Of a stretch of DNA of 64,000 nt, positions 20,722 through 37,101 are shown one piece after another. The notes beneath the pieces were generated by a model that saw nothing but the letters and a program-made list of their open reading frames with translations, was not told the origin of the DNA and did not search any database. Both the position numbers and the translations under genes were made by a program. Every line of letters starts with the position of its first letter. The first letter of the stretch is position 1. The stretch is from Tetrapyrgos nigripes (taxonomy: Eukaryota; Basidiomycota; Agaricomycetes; Agaricales; Campanellaceae): positions 124,001-188,000 of the forward strand of contig JAACJM010000118.1 of the NCBI GenBank assembly GCA_013368315.1, written 5' to 3'.

Positions 20722-23670
20722 CCCTTTGCGGTTAGTTCATAGTGACCTCTTTCTAAGTTCTTCATTAACCATGTACTACTATCAAACAGGCAGGTACTAC
20801 ACCTCTACATTATAATACATTTGCTCGTGGGTTTCGGTGCATCTTTGGCTCCCCAGTTGGCTGCAACGTCGGAATACATACAAACCTCCCTTTACCCGAC
20901 TTGACAATCTTGTCAACTTGCGCCCTTGTAATCATCTCTACTCTAAGGCCCAATGTCTTTGCTTGCTTCTTCAATAATGCGGGAGGCAAGACCAATTATT
21001 CAGCCACCTTTGATGCCATAGGCGACATGAGCACCAACTCATCATTTTTCTTCAGAGCCGCTGCTGAGTTGTCGGTGAGCTCTGTCTCGCTTTTGAACCA
21101 AAGCTTGAATGCGTACGCATTAGCTAGCGAGTTTGACTGGGTGAACGAATATGGGCTCGTAAACATACCTACACCTTCTCCTTTCTTGCCTTGCTGATAT
21201 CGGGTGGCATACGAGGGAAATGCGGACCCTCGCTGCGCGTGGCACGATGACGAGGCCCAAAAATAAAAGAACGGCATATCGGCACAGTATGGAATTTGCC
21301 GACTGAATGGTAGAGCTATCGAGCATAGCCACACGCTACGTCGAGCTATAAGAAGGCCTCGTAATCCAGTACCGCAATTTTTAACTCATACGCTCGATGT
21401 GTGGCTTGACCGATTGTACAGTTCCAAACTCTTTCATTTTCAATAAGTTCTATGCCCGTAATGGGATACCGGTAAACACACTCTCGAGTGCTCATTGACT
21501 AATGCTACTAGACCTCGGCGACCGTTCGGTGAAATTTGTCTTGTTTTCTATATACCACGTAGTTCTACATAATTCTAGAGTACTTATTTTCTTAAAAGTT
21601 AGCTGCTGTAGCAGCAAATGTATTAAGTTATCTTCTTGGAATCTAGTGTATTCCACCCCTAACTGCGTGTGAACGTAAGTTTTTTAAGTCATGACGTGAA
21701 TGGCATTGGCACATAGACAGGGAAAGGGAGAAGGGGAATGGCGTGGAGAGTCGGACTCGCAGTTGAGAGGGGTCAGATACACTTAACTATCAGAGCAGAA
21801 AGACTCATGTTGTGAGATAGAACCCTCCAAACCTCAAAGCTGAAAATTATCACGGGATTGGCAGTCCGCGGCCTTCTCCTCCGACACTCGACACTCGTTA
21901 TCTTACCATCCTCAGGCTGCCGCTTTACAACCCTACAACTCCATCACTCCACCACTCTACAACTTCATCCTTATACCCTATCTACATCCCATTGACGCCG
22001 CCTCCCTCTATAAATTACAAATTCGCTTCCGCTGACGCGCGAGTCTATCATCTTCAGTCCATTCTTCTTCTTGTCCTTCGGGGTAAGGCGAATATGTGTA
22101 CGTTGACAGGGAAGAAAAGGGTTGACACACGTGGGCTGTACCGGGACTGACTGAGAAATGGAAAGTCGTTGACGGATGAGAATCTTCACTGGAAGGACGG
22201 AATGAGCGGTTTAGGGAAGATACGTAAACGTTTCCAATGGGAGCCAAATGTCATCTGCAGATGTCCGGAATTGAGACGAAGCGAGGCAAGGTTCTGTTCA
22301 GAATTTCTCCCCTTTCTTTATCTCTTCGTCTCGAGAGGCGGGGCGAATCCTGTCGTACGTGGTGGAAGGAAGGTAAAGGTCTCTGTCAACTCAAGTCAAG
22401 ACTCTAGTATTGGCGTTCCAGTAAAGAAAAAGGGCAGTTTGCGTACCTTTTCTACTGTCAAGGAGCCAATATCTTCTCCAGTTCGTATGGTATCTCCTAG
22501 AGAGAAGTAGTTGTTACAACCTGCCAGATGACTAGCAAGAAGAACAAACAGAAGAAGGAACATCCTCCACTCGAGACACGAGCTTTCAATTTCGGGTTCT
22601 AAGTGACTGGAGTATTAACACCATGCTATAGATAAGGTCTCACTAGAACGCCAGAGTATCCAGCCGGAGCTTGAAGCCCGTAGTTAGGGGTGGGAACTAC
22701 TTGGCATCTAGTCATGTGCCTAACTAATATCTTCGCGGTTCAAAGTCAAACTAGGTAAGGACTTAGAGTAGATGTAGGCCGTGGCAGGCTATAACACGTC
22801 TACACCCGGCCTGTTCGTAGAGGACCGTGCCGTGTAATTCTATCTATCTATCTATCTATCTATCTGTCACCACACTCGCTATCGCCAGCTTCCTGTCGTT
22901 TCCTAACAGGCCACCATCAAGTTACTTTATCATCAAGCCCCCCACTCATTTTCCAGCGCTTGAAAACGGGGATTTTTGGTCTGCAGGTGCCACGTCATGG
23001 TCGAAATTTTTTCATAGATCTTGGCTGGGGAAATCAGCCACAAGTCAGCACTTCTCGGTCGGACCTACATCTGCACTCACATGGACTCTAGTCTTCTACG
23101 GCTTTTGGCCGGCATAATGCATACTGACGCTGTTTATTATTAGTACCCGAGGTAAATATGGTAGGTCGACATACACGCAACGGCCTTCCATGATCTAATT
23201 CTCCTTCCTCCCCTGGTATGTAAACCCGACACCACTTAGACGCTAATACTGGCAGCCTGACTTGAAGTCAACCCATCTTACTTGCAGGAACCCACTAACG
23301 CAATTATCGGCAAGTAGATCCTCCTCCCCACTCAGCTCTGTATGACTTCAACTGCAATTGACGTCGACAATGAGCACACAGCATCATTCACATGAGTAGT
23401 TCCGGAGCTCGTTAATGTCGTACAGCAATAAGTCTAGGAACCGTTTGTAAGCTAGGAGCTTTCTCACATCTCATTCTTTCCGATGATGTACCATACTGAC
23501 TGAGGCGCAAAATGGGGTATAGGTATCACTTTACATGCATGGCAAGCGTCTGGTACTCGGGACTGAGAAGAAATAGGGCTATTGCGTCATTTATTGAGGG
23601 TTTTAGACACAGTGGGGTCAATAGAGACAAGAGACTCGGCGGAAAGGGGCTGGGAAAGGACTCTGAAAGG
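20722..23670. other. Gap without recognised gene
   Basis: A minus-strand frame of about 175 codons at 21334-20810 contains one stop (20996) and has an opposite plus-strand frame at 20901-21197; neither is recognisable. A probable short GTTACGAGGCC-type relic lies at 21226-21370 (GACGAGGCCC ... GGCCTCGTAAT). Confidence 0.45.
22840..22865. repeat. (TCTA)n microsatellite
   Basis: About six uninterrupted tetranucleotide units. Confidence 0.9.
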
Positions 23671-23677
23671 TATAAAA
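23671..23677 (+). promoter_or_regulatory. TATA box of the CYP53-like gene
   Basis: TATAAAA, 70 bp before the ATG at 23747. Confidence 0.65.
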
Positions 23678-23746
23678 ACGATCGACTTTTACACTTGGCC
23701 TCGGCTCCGTCCAACATACCACATCAAGAGGTTCCATCACAGAAAT

Positions 23747-25661
23747 ATGTCGTCGCCTGCGAATCTTGTGTCCAGAATGTTCCACGACATGTCTCTACAG
23801 TCCTTGGCGATAGCCGGTTCAGCCATCTTCGTACTAGTCCACCTAGTACCTTGGCTTGTAGACAAGTACAATCTTCGTCCTTACCCTGGTCCCCTCCTCG
23901 CACAATTCTCCGATGTATGGATGGGATGGGCTGCTCTTCGAGGTCGTCGTTCACAACTTGTCCATGAACTGCACCAGAAATACGGTAAGCACTTTCCCCT
24001 TATTCGCTTCCGTTGACGATCCCCCTATACCCAAAATGTCTAACGTCCCTATTGCACAGGTTCCTTTGTCCGAATCGCGCCAAACCACCTCTCCATCTCT
24101 ACTCCCGATGCCCTTTCCCTGGTCTACGGCCATGGAACCGGTACAGTAAAGCCAGACTTCTATAACGCCTTCGTCACCATTCAACCATCCCTCGTATCCT
24201 CTCGAGACCGAGCGGAACACACCAGGAAACGTAAAATCGTCTCACATATCTTCTCAGCGAAGAGTGTCGTGGAATTCGAGCCAGAATTGCACAAATTCGT
24301 GGAGATCCTTCTGAAGCAATGGGAGACAATGTATCAGAATGCTTTGAAAGGGATGCAAGGAGGCGAGGGCGAGAACGAATGGAAAGGAAAGGATGGGAGG
24401 TTATGGTTCAATTGTCTTCCTTGTGCGTCTTTTTTCTCTAAATCATCATATATCATCTGCCTCCTGACGCGTCCACTTTACAGGGTTCAACTACCTCGCC
24501 TTCGACTTCATCGGTGATCTCTCGTTCGGCGAACCCTTTGGTATGCTTGCCGCTGGTAAAGACACCGCCCCTGCTGCCAAAGACATCGACTCGGCCATGA
24601 AATCCATAGAACGCGGCGACACATCCTCTATCGAAACCATCGAAATCCCCGCCGTCGAAATCCTCAATGGACGAGCTCGATACGGTCACCCCATTGGTGT
24701 TCTCCCTAAACACTGGCGTCCAATAGTCGGTCTTCATCCGACGTATAGCAAGGGAAGTGAAGACGTTGGGGCGATGGCTGGAATGGCTATTGTGTCTGTT
24801 GCGAAGAGATTGGCGAAACCTTCTGAGAGGAATGATTTATTGAATAAGTTATCTGGGGCGAAGGATGAGCATGGTCAGTCGATGGGAAGGGAGGAGATTA
24901 CGGCTGAGGCTTTGGGGCTTTTGGTGGCTGGGTCTGATACGACTTCTCAGTGCGTGTCTTCTTTTTTTTTTTTTCCCCCTCTTTCTATTCCATTCATTGT
25001 CGTTCTTCTTTTTCACACCACCAGCTCAATAGCCGCAATCGTCTACTACATTACCCGTGATCTCCAAGTCCAACGAAAACTCCAAGAAGAGCTCGACGCT
25101 CACATCTCCGACACTGGACCCGTCTCCTATGATCTCGTCAAAAACCTCCCTTATCTCCACGCCTGCATCAACGAAGGCCTTCGTCTCTTCTCCACCGTGC
25201 CTATCGGCCTTCCACGAAGCGTTCCTGAAGGTGGAATGACCTTTATGGGTCATTTCTTCCCCGAGGGAACTATTCTCAGTGTTCCTTCTTATACAACTCA
25301 CCGAGATCCAACCGTGTGGGGAGGAGATCCCGGTGATGTGGAATTTTATAGGCCCGAGAGATGGTTAGAAGCTGATAAAGAGACTCTGGGGATGATGAAT
25401 AAGGCGTTTATACCGTTTTCAGTTGGGCCGAGGGCGTGTATTGGGAGGAATATTGCGATGTTGGAAATGGTGGTGGCTATTGCCTCGGTTATGTATGAGT
25501 ATGATTTTGTGCTTGAGAAGGAGGATCAGGAGGTAAATTTCTTGATCATCTTAAGGATAGCGCTTTGTCCTGATAATTGCTTCCAGTTACAGTTCAAGGA
25601 GGGATTCATTAAACGGCCATTAGATGTTCGTGTCGGTATCAAGCGCCGTGAACACCTATGA
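23747..25661 (+). CDS. Cytochrome P450, CYP53 family (benzoate 4-hydroxylase type)
   Basis: Five exons 23747-23984, 24060-24422, 24484-24949, 25025-25532, 25587-25661 join in phase to 549 residues. After an N-terminal anchor and RPYPGPLLAQFSD come the family landmarks SFVRIAPNHLSI, the RDRAEHTRKRKIVSHIFS segment, FDFIGDLSFGEPFG, I helix LLVAGSDTTS, K helix NEGLRL, FYRPERW and heme loop FSVGPRACIGRNIA. CYP53 enzymes para-hydroxylate benzoate and related aromatic acids, feeding the beta-ketoadipate route and detoxifying plant or wood aromatics. Expected in the ER membrane. Other in-frame ATGs lie slightly downstream; 23747 was taken as first. The 3' end is 113 bp from the convergent alpha-glucosidase. 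Confidence 0.92.
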
Positions 25662-25774
25662 AAAAAGTGCGCTCAGTTTTACTTCTCTGTTTTTCTATCT
25701 GGGACTTTGTATTTGTGGGCTTCTACATCACTATTCCTTCTTTTATCTTCTACCCATTCGACTACTTTCCCGCA

Positions 25775-28958
<3,184 letters not shown>

Positions 28959-29185
28959 GGTGGAGGCAGAGACGATATCGATGAGGTCGTGGAGTAACGA
29001 AGCGGAAAAAGTGCCGAAACCGAACTTAGAAGCGCGATCACCGTGTGATCATCTTGAGACGCGGTTAGGCTTTGCGGTTTACCGGACCGGCTACGCGTCA
29101 TGGACTTAGGTGCTATCGTATCAGACTGGGATTCCCGAACCCAGGTACAACATTCCTGTGCAGTAGGTAGCAGATAAATACAGGG

Positions 29186-29518
29186 TTCCTCCTCCTCCTG
29201 ATCAAGGCACTTTTCATTTTCATCACGATGATCAACGGGATTTCTTGAATATGGCCACTATATACAGTGATATAAGTACAAGTCCTTCTTGTGCTGAAGA
29301 TATACCGAATTCGTCGATCTCGCCTGGCAAGGTTTCGCCGTTGGGAGAAAGAAAGTTGACCAAGAAAAGGACAGAGAGCAGCAGCTTGCTGAATCAGAGT
29401 TGATGGGGGTGGACATCGTGTTATGTGTAGAGTACCGTCTGAACCGGATCCGCCAAGAATGAAATAATTCCTCCTCCTCCTGATCAAGGCACTTTTCATT
29501 TTCATCACGATGATCAAC
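29186..29518. repeat. 51-bp exact direct repeats at 29186-29236 and 29468-29518
   Basis: Each copy begins TTCCTCCTCCTCCTGATCAAG and ends CGATGATCAAC, with no difference seen. Period 282 bp. The 231 bp between them has no recognised coding content. The copies lie upstream of the alpha-glucosidase and of the membrane protein at 29660. Confidence 0.9.
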
Positions 29519-29659
29519 CAGGTTTTATGATACACTGCGCATCAGCTGGCAGGGATGGATATATTTGTGGACGCTTCAACCGCTTTTAAGCAGTCACTCG
29601 TATGATCGGACATTGTATCCCTCACCCTCTCCATTGACTCGCAGGCCTCATCAGTTCCA

Positions 29660-31003
29660 ATGCGACTGCATACAGGTAGCTCATTTCTTACAACGGTTGA
29701 CGCTTTTGCGCTTTGGGAAGATCAGCTGGAGGTTATAATCATTGGGATCTTATTAGGTGATTATCTTTTCCAGTGCTATTCACCTGACAACTTTCGTCAC
29801 TTACGATTAATACTCTAGGCTTTGACTTTGTGCTTGCTGTATCTACCACCATTCTGCTATAGTAAGTCGGTCTGAACTTTGTGCAATCCCTTTCAGAAGA
29901 AATGACTTTTGTCAAGTCAACAAGGTCTCAGAAATTCGGCAATGAGGGCTTTTCTGTTTGTTGCGATTGCGATTATGTTCATTACGTCGACAGTTGATGT
30001 TGTGGGGCGGGTCAGTTTTCACATAACGGATGTGATGACACTAGCTATCGCATACAACGAGATGCCAGGTATAATGAGATGGGACATCATGCTAATTGTA
30101 CTTTCAAGAGCAAGCGTAAGCACTTAACATTTTCGGCACCCGGTTTGCCCTACAGCGCTGAATTCTGCCTAGTATTTTTTAGGAGATTTGATTGTGGTAT
30201 GGAGGGCATGGATCATGTTTCAGAGGGAATTTGTTCCAAGGTGTATCCTCTGCATATGTATCTTGCAATCCTCCGGTGGGTATGGATTTTACCTCTTTGC
30301 CCTGAGGAATTTCCCAAGATAATACTCGTCCTAATGCGCGTTTCATGATCTAGTATGCAGCTTATGTGATGGAGGATTGGCGATTCGAAGCGTTCTTGTC
30401 GTAAACTTCGTAAGAGTAATATCTCATTTTCCGCCAAGAAGATGTATTGATTTATGCGTACAAAACAGGAGACATCAAGCGCAATCAGGGTCCTTCTTCC
30501 AGCATCCTTACTCTGCACGAATATTACAGCTACCCTCTTGATCGTATACAAGGCTTGGTGCGTTGCGTGACATTGATATGGTACTGATGGTAGTACTTTT
30601 GCTGATTTTAAGTTTTTACAGGAACTATCGATACACCATTAAGAAATACCTGGGAAGCATTAAGGGAAACAGCCAAGTCGGGCAGATTCTCATTCTGCTA
30701 ATCGAATCAGGAGCTCTGTATTGCATTCTTTGGGTAAGAACATACTTTAATACTGAAACAAGATCTCAATGAAGGAACTCAAAATTGTATGAACGTTAGG
30801 TTATCAATATCCCTAGCCTATTCAACGCTAGATACGCAAACACCGCAGGAGGATACCTGAGTGCTGTTCTATGTCCTATGGAAATGATCTACCCAACCAC
30901 TATCATCCTCCTGACACAGCTCAAAAAGACACATTGTGATTCCACCCTACAAGGGGAAAGTCCTGATCAATCTGCTATAGCCCGAGGGACTTCATATGTC
31001 TAA
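29660..31003 (+). CDS. Multi-pass membrane protein (fungal seven-helix hypothetical family)
   Basis: Exon 1 is 29660-29756, exon 2 29819-29861, the last exon 30800-31003; middle exons are less sure. Hydrophobic helices appear in order: VIIIGILLGFDFVLAV, MRAFLFVAIAIMFITST, GDLIVVWRAWIMFQ, IRVLLPASLLCTNITATLLI, QILILLIESGALYCILW and a final segment ending LTQLKKT. The order WRAW, then LLIVYKAW with a basic loop, then a Glu-containing helix, is seen in large Agaricomycete families related to DUF6533/DUF6534. No function is known. A putative intron before GDLIVVW is uncertain, and the fourth exon near 30350-30420 was not resolved. Confidence 0.6.
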
Positions 31004-31956
31004 GGAAACACAGATGGAGCTGGAAAAGTTGGGACTTTGATGACAGGCCTAACAGGAGTGTCGAAGTACGGGAGAAATTGAGATTCTGAGAATAATAGGA
31101 ATAGTAACTATGGTAAGTACTTGTAACGATTAAAACAGGTGTAAAAATTAGACAATAAGGATCGGTGGACAGCATATTTACAATGTGGGGGACCGGGCCA
31201 CAATAATGCAGGAAGAGGCTCGAACAGAGGAAACTATAGGGTTGATCCTGCTACCGGAACAAGTAGCTAATACAATGTATAAATACCTCAGTAATGAATA
31301 TCATCAATATGGAACATGTATGAGTACGATACAATAGAGACCTTGCGCAGAGCCAACGGCTGCCAACCGTTGCGCAGATTTGAATTTCCCAGCATGGAGA
31401 CCTCCTCGCATGTTATCTTTTTTTTTTTTTCTAGATGTATGCTTACTATCTGTGGCGCATCAGAATAGAGTCTTCCGGGGTTTGTCCATTTTGCACTTCA
31501 AAATTTCTTTAAGGACACGATGCTGTAACCACAGTGGTTTGCGTCGGAGATTTTTAATGTCTCTCTGTCCGCACTAGCACTTTATCCCTGGAGTAGGTGT
31601 GTGGTTGTGTTTCTCCACTGGAAGCTACTTACCCTTAACACAATCAACAGGCGTAGGCGGTTTGGTTTACAGGTCACTATGCACTGGCCGTGGATAACAT
31701 GCAAAATACCGATTCTTGACAACCGGATTTATCCATTGCGTTGAAGGGAAAGTATAATAAGCTTGGATGGACATCCAAAATAATTTATATAATTTATATA
31801 CACGTTCCACGTTTCTTGTTGTATCTTAATCAATATCAAGTACTTATTTTGATCCACTTATTCCTCGGTTCTTCATCTCCGTTCCATTTCTTCAACTTTG
31901 TCATCTGGAGTACAGTCCAAACAAAAATCGATGTAATGAGGTGTTCAAGCCAATAT

Positions 31957-33712
31957 TCAATGGTCAGGTGTAATGACAAAGACTTTGACTTTCTGCTGCT
32001 CATTTCTGTGATCGTCATTCTACAAATCGGACCATGGTCAGCAATAAGTACTATGTAAATATTATAAAAAACGCAAACCTCAGTAATGGTTCCAGATTCT
32101 GGATGATTGAAGCTGATTGTATTTTCAGCTCGACGTGTTTGTATTCTGCTGTTCATCGCATAACTGAAGTCGCCATCTGTAACAACATCTCCTGCAATTC
32201 TACGAAGCTTTTCTCGAGAATTGAGAATCGCAACTAAAAGTGGAGTTATTAGGTTATCTGGAAAGCATGTCAGGAAACCTGCAGGCTTACACATAGTGAT
32301 TGCATAGAGCTTGCTCAAATTACAGTAGAAGGTCATCCTGATGAATCATGGTTATACACTTAATCATTTCAGCTGTTCAAGAGGCTGTGAAATTTGAACT
32401 TGCCAGTATAACTGTCCGACTCCAGCATAGAAGGTTGCAATCACGCAAATTTGACCCATGGTGACAAAAACACCCCGAGTAACCAAAGCCTGAATGAGTT
32501 TCTGAACGAGTTTATCTGTTCTGGATAGTTGTCAAGTTTCAGTCCAAGTTTCAGTAGTTTCATGTATACTTACCTTTTAATTCCAGTCCTGAATTGGAAA
32601 AAGTGATAGCAAAGATGGAATGTTACTAGAACATCTGCAACTGCTGCACAACAAGTTTCAACTCCAAATACCAACTAAAACCAGTCAAGTCAATGGACAC
32701 GTTCAGTGACAGCTTTGACATTATTATTATTTGTGTTCACGCACCCTCAAGGTAGGGTCATGAACTACATCAAATGAGTTGTGCGGGAGGTGGACTACAA
32801 GAAAAAATCCAGCAACTAATCACAAAATAATCATTGGTCAAACATGTCAATTATAGGGAAATGTATAACACACCTAAAGCAGCAGTAGCCAAGAGTCCCT
32901 GACATTCACCATCAAGATATGATAACCACATGTCACAGAACCTAAAGGCTAGACTTACGATGGGCAGCAAAATCCAACGGAATTTTCCAACTGTTTGCAA
33001 TTTACAAATCAGTAAGCTATCAGTGTAGCTATTACAGATATTACTTACTCAGCCACACCCGAGTCATAAAGAAGCAGTGGACACAAAATATGCTGATAGA
33101 TGTAAGTGCCTGAGCGACTACATCACCACTACAAAGCATTATCAGTACAATTTACAGCCTTGAAAGTTGAATCAATCTCTCACGTAATGAATTGGTTGAG
33201 CAGGGACAAATTTCCAAAGTTTGCTACCTATTCAAAGACAGATAGTCAGCCATCAAAGATACTTGTAATAAAAGCATTTATGCTACAAGATAGTTCTGTA
33301 AAGTCTGCACGTCTGTGCAGGTCAATGCCAGCTCTGATAAACTTCACAAAAAATGACTTCGATCAATGGAGCACTAGCAAACAGGATGACAAAACTGCTC
33401 ACAATACAAAGAGCACCTGTATCACACAATCAATATTGTCTTCAATTAAGCCATAAACATACTGAGGCCTACCAATGTCCTCAGCATCCATACATCTTGA
33501 TTATTGAATACATATGTCCAGGTCTGGGCAAGAACTATTCCAAGACATCTGTGGCAGTCGATAGATTATCAAAAAATTGCAATAAGACCACTGATGTCTG
33601 ACCTACATACATGCAAGAGAGAATGATGGCAGTAAAGAACCCGTTGAAAATGTTAGAAATGTCTATTCCAAGTGGGATCGAAGTTGATGGGAAGCCGTCA
33701 GGTCCGGACATG
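31957..33712 (-). CDS. DUF6534-like integral membrane protein
   Basis: It starts ATG 33712 with MSGPDGFPSTSIPLGI and a first helix NIFNGFFTAIILSC. In-phase exons carry VLAQTWTYVFNNQDVWMLRTL, ALCIVSSFVILFASAPLI, and AQALTSISIFCVHCFFMTRVWL. Near the end FYCNLSKLYAIT and LLVAILNSREKLR match the conserved C-terminal helix and SLLATLNARK-type tail of the family. The last exon closes at TGA 31957-31959. Several exons between 33000 and 32340 are short and approximate. It converges on the membrane gene at 29660-31003. Function is unknown. Confidence 0.7.
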
Positions 33713-33906
33713 GTGTGCTTGTGCAATGCAGCGTGTGGGCAATGCTCTGAGTTGCAGCTTTTTCAAAGAGCATATATATGCAGATACAATTTTAGATTTT
33801 CTATTCTAACAGTCATCAACCTTGTAGTATTAGATCAGGGGTATTGTGCCCGCGCAACGGTAACTCGCCATGGCGCCAGGTTTTGAAGGGGTCAGTTGGC
33901 GTGCAT

Positions 33907-34287
33907 CTATATAATAGCCTGGAGACCAACCGCTCCCGTAGGGAGCGCTTGGAAAAACGGAGTTTAAAAATGGCGTAGACCTGATTCAGACTGATGGCAG
34001 TAAGCGTTATCTACCTCGCGTAGATATACCTTTTTTGGTGATTTTGCCAATGTTTTTGCCAAGTTTTTGGTTCAGAAGACGACGATTATTAGTAGTAGGG
34101 GTGAACAAGTCTAGCGAGGTCAAAAACTAACGAATTCCAAACAAAGGGAAGACGGAAAGCAAGGAATAAGCTGAGGCGTTGTGCCTGATCTTCGCTTACT
34201 GCCATCAATCATGTCTACGCCATCTTTTACATCCGTTTTTTCAAGCGCTCCCGTAGGGAGCGGTTGGGTACTAGGTTATTTATATAC
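33907..34287. mobile_element. Inverted-repeat element, about 380 bp
   Basis: Arms of about 95 bp at 33907-34009 and 34192-34287 are imperfect inverted complements. Each contains a nested palindrome, CGCTCCCGTAGGGAGCG. The arms end near TATATAA. The target duplication is unclear (possibly TATA). It looks like a foldback MITE. Confidence 0.7.
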
Positions 34288-34380
34288 CAATTATCCGTCC
34301 ATTCATCCATTCATCTCCATCATACTACCCGTCTGCTGCATCAACGTGTTGTTTCTTTTTTCAGTTTTCTACTATCCATA

Positions 34381-34865
34381 GTTACGAGGCCTTAAGGCTG
34401 AGTTAATTTATGTCGTAGCGACCTCCCAGATCTTTTCCACAAATTCCCACCCCTGTTCGTTGGCGCTCGTCAAGCGCTCATCTGGAATCGTCGAGACCCA
34501 TGACGTCATTCACGGCATCCTCGGAGTAACGCGAGGCCCTTAGGGCCGGTCTCTATCCTTCCTGACAACCGAAATGTCTAGACTCGGTCTGGACTGGGTC
34601 CAAAGACCGTTTGACGTCGATACATCATCACTGCGTCAAGTACCTCTCTCGGTCTGCAACCGTCGCATCCATTCCTCAGACTCCTCCTGACTTATCATCA
34701 GTGCCCAGTAGAAGAGCCGACATACAGGTTTACTCAATACTATGTGTTTTCTCTTACCTAGGCTCTACATGGAAGATATAATGTATTATATGAAAGTGAT
34801 TCTTGCTGCTGGGGCCTCGTAACTTGCCATGCGAAGCAGTGGCCCCTTACCCCAGTGTCTTTGTT
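34381..34865 (-). repeat. Copy 3 of the GTTACGAGGCC-ended repeat, inverted
   Basis: GTTACGAGGCC at 34381-34391 and GGCCTCGTAAC at 34813-34823. Inside are the right-block words in reverse (GTCCAGACCGAGTCTAG on the minus strand near 34600). Outside the distal end is the left block CTTGCCATGCGAAGCAGTGG. Confidence 0.65.
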
Positions 34866-36514
34866 GTTGTTATAGGCTACTTAGTCTGAGGTAAACCCTG
34901 CGGCCTCATACATCAGTATTTTGACAAATCTCTGGTCCGCTGGTGCCTGCCAAAATTTGGCGGGCGCCAGTGGAAACCAGTTACCAGATGCTAAGCGAGC
35001 TTAAGCGACCAGCCAAGTCAAAACTCCCACCAGTAGAAATCTTAAATTGCGATGTGTGAAGCTTCCTCCCTGCTGATGCCCTCTGTAAGATGTTAGAATA
35101 CGTTGATTTGTGTGTAAGACAATGTGTATGATAGGAATATAGGGCAGGATACAAGGGAGGAAGATACATGCACGCAAAATTATGGGTACCAGCCGAACCA
35201 GTGGGAAAGTCCGCCAGAACTTTGTCAAAACACTGATGTACTGTCAGCGCCGGCCCACACCCCTTTCATATATAGGATATAGGATGTCTATTTCCAACTA
35301 GTTTCACGCCCACTTACAACAAGTTTCGTAGTACTTATTTACCTCCGTACAAGTACAAGTGCTTACTACACATGCTTGAATAGTGAGAGAGTGAGAGTAC
35401 CGAGTTTCAGAGGAGAAGGACGCCGGGAAGGGGCTGGATTCATTTTTTTTGGGTTGGATGATGATGGTAGTTGACATAAGCCACCTGTCACCGTCATTGT
35501 ACCAACTACTAGGAAAACTGGAATGTTGCCTTTGAGAATACCCAAATACGGTAGACAACATAAGTAGGCTGGAAGAAGAGCTGTAACGGGTCATCGGATA
35601 GTCCCGGGATTACGGAGTTATATTATTCCGGACTATAAGTACCTACGCAGTCAGTTACGCTTTCCTTAGTCTTTTACCTCTTACCATCGCTTCATCGTTG
35701 CCTATATTGTCTCTACCCTCGTATTCTCTGCTATAGAACGGGTTTATTTGGATATTTGGGCACTAAGCAAGAAGAGATTGACTCACCACCCCTCAGGGCT
35801 ATTTTAGAGCCGTTTCAAGAGCACTGGCAGGCGGGTGCATAGTAAGCCTAAAGTTAAGTCCAAGTCGAGCGATGGATTCACCAGTAAGACTATTAATAGA
35901 AACGTCCTGATACATTATACTTGAGAGATCCTAGATTCCCCCAGCCTGTCACCAGATGGATGTATAGTTGAAAGGAATCAAATCAGAATCAGATACGTGA
36001 AGGAAAGAAAAGTTTATAAACAAGAAGAGACAGACTACACTCACTTCCGTGTAAAATGACCCCTTGATGCGCCGAATCACTCAGTAATACTGCAGTAAGC
36101 TGTACGGTAAGAGAAGAGAGAAAAGGCAATTCGGAATTCTTGAATGCTTACTAGCAACTTTAGAATATGATCCTTTTTGTAGTTTTCGTAGTAATTATCG
36201 ATGAGTATGCACTTTGTAGACCTGTAATCCCCACCAGAGACCGTCCATGGTGAAACAGAGATTAGCATTATAGTTGGGGTCTGAAGACATAGTGGTAGCG
36301 GAAGAGTGACTACGCATTATTTAGTTGATATTATCTTGCCAGATGTATCACGTACCATGCTCGAAAAGCCCCCAACTCGGACCCAGTCCTTCGTAAAGCT
36401 GGCGTTAACTTTCAGGCTCCAGGAATAACATCTGAAAAAGTTGCCATGACCTCAGAGGGTCAGTGTTATCAAGCGCCAGGTGCACCACCAAAGGGACCAG
36501 AATTTGTCAGCAGA
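34866..36514. other. Gap without recognised gene
   Basis: Scattered short frames on both strands. A minus-strand reading from 36290 (MSSDPNYNANLCF) stops soon after and is not recognised. Confidence 0.45.
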
Positions 36515-36522
36515 ATAAACCG

Positions 36523-37101
36523 TAGGGAACAGCACGGGGATCCCGCGGGGAAAAATTTCTGACCCGTCCCCGTTCCCGCCGAAACCCGTCCCCGCCTTCA
36601 CGGGTCAAGGGTAGCGGCGGGGCAGACGGGTCTGAAGCGAAACCCGCGGGTTACGGGTATGTACTTATACTTCAGTACATGCATCTTGTCATCACTAGCT
36701 TAACATTAGACTATATTGATGTGTGATGTATGTTGAGGTCAGTTAAGTGGATGCTAACACTGTCCAGTAATATACTGGTACACTGGTAAAGAACAGTACT
36801 ACCCGTTCTCTCGTAAAGAATTTTTTTGTCTGCATACCAAACATACATACTATCTCTGGTACGTCTTGTTTAGATCTATATAGATATGAGCCTGGAATAA
36901 CTATATAGTTTACAGTTTACATGAGTTTAGATTCTCCAAAATTGTGCCGGCAACGGCCTTCCAGCATCCATCAGGCGGGTCAGTTTACCCGTCTGGCGGG
37001 TCGCGGGTTTGGAGCGGGATGAATAAGCCAACCCGTCCCCGTCCCCGCCATACCCCGTCCCCGTGACCCGTCACTTGCCCGCCAACCCGTGCTATTCCCT
37101 A
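36523..37101. mobile_element. hAT MITE, 579 bp, perfect 8-bp TSD
   Basis: Inverted ends TAGGGAACAGCACGGG and TAGGGAATAGCACGGG (15 of 16 match) and the duplication ATAAACCG at 36515-36522 and 37102-37109. Both sides are rich in CCCGTCCCCG and CGGGTCACGGG words, subterminal repeats typical of hAT. No transposase. Confidence 0.92.

Noticed and set aside
20810..21334. Gene on the minus strand
   Set aside because: Open apart from one stop, but an equally long frame lies opposite and neither was recognisable.
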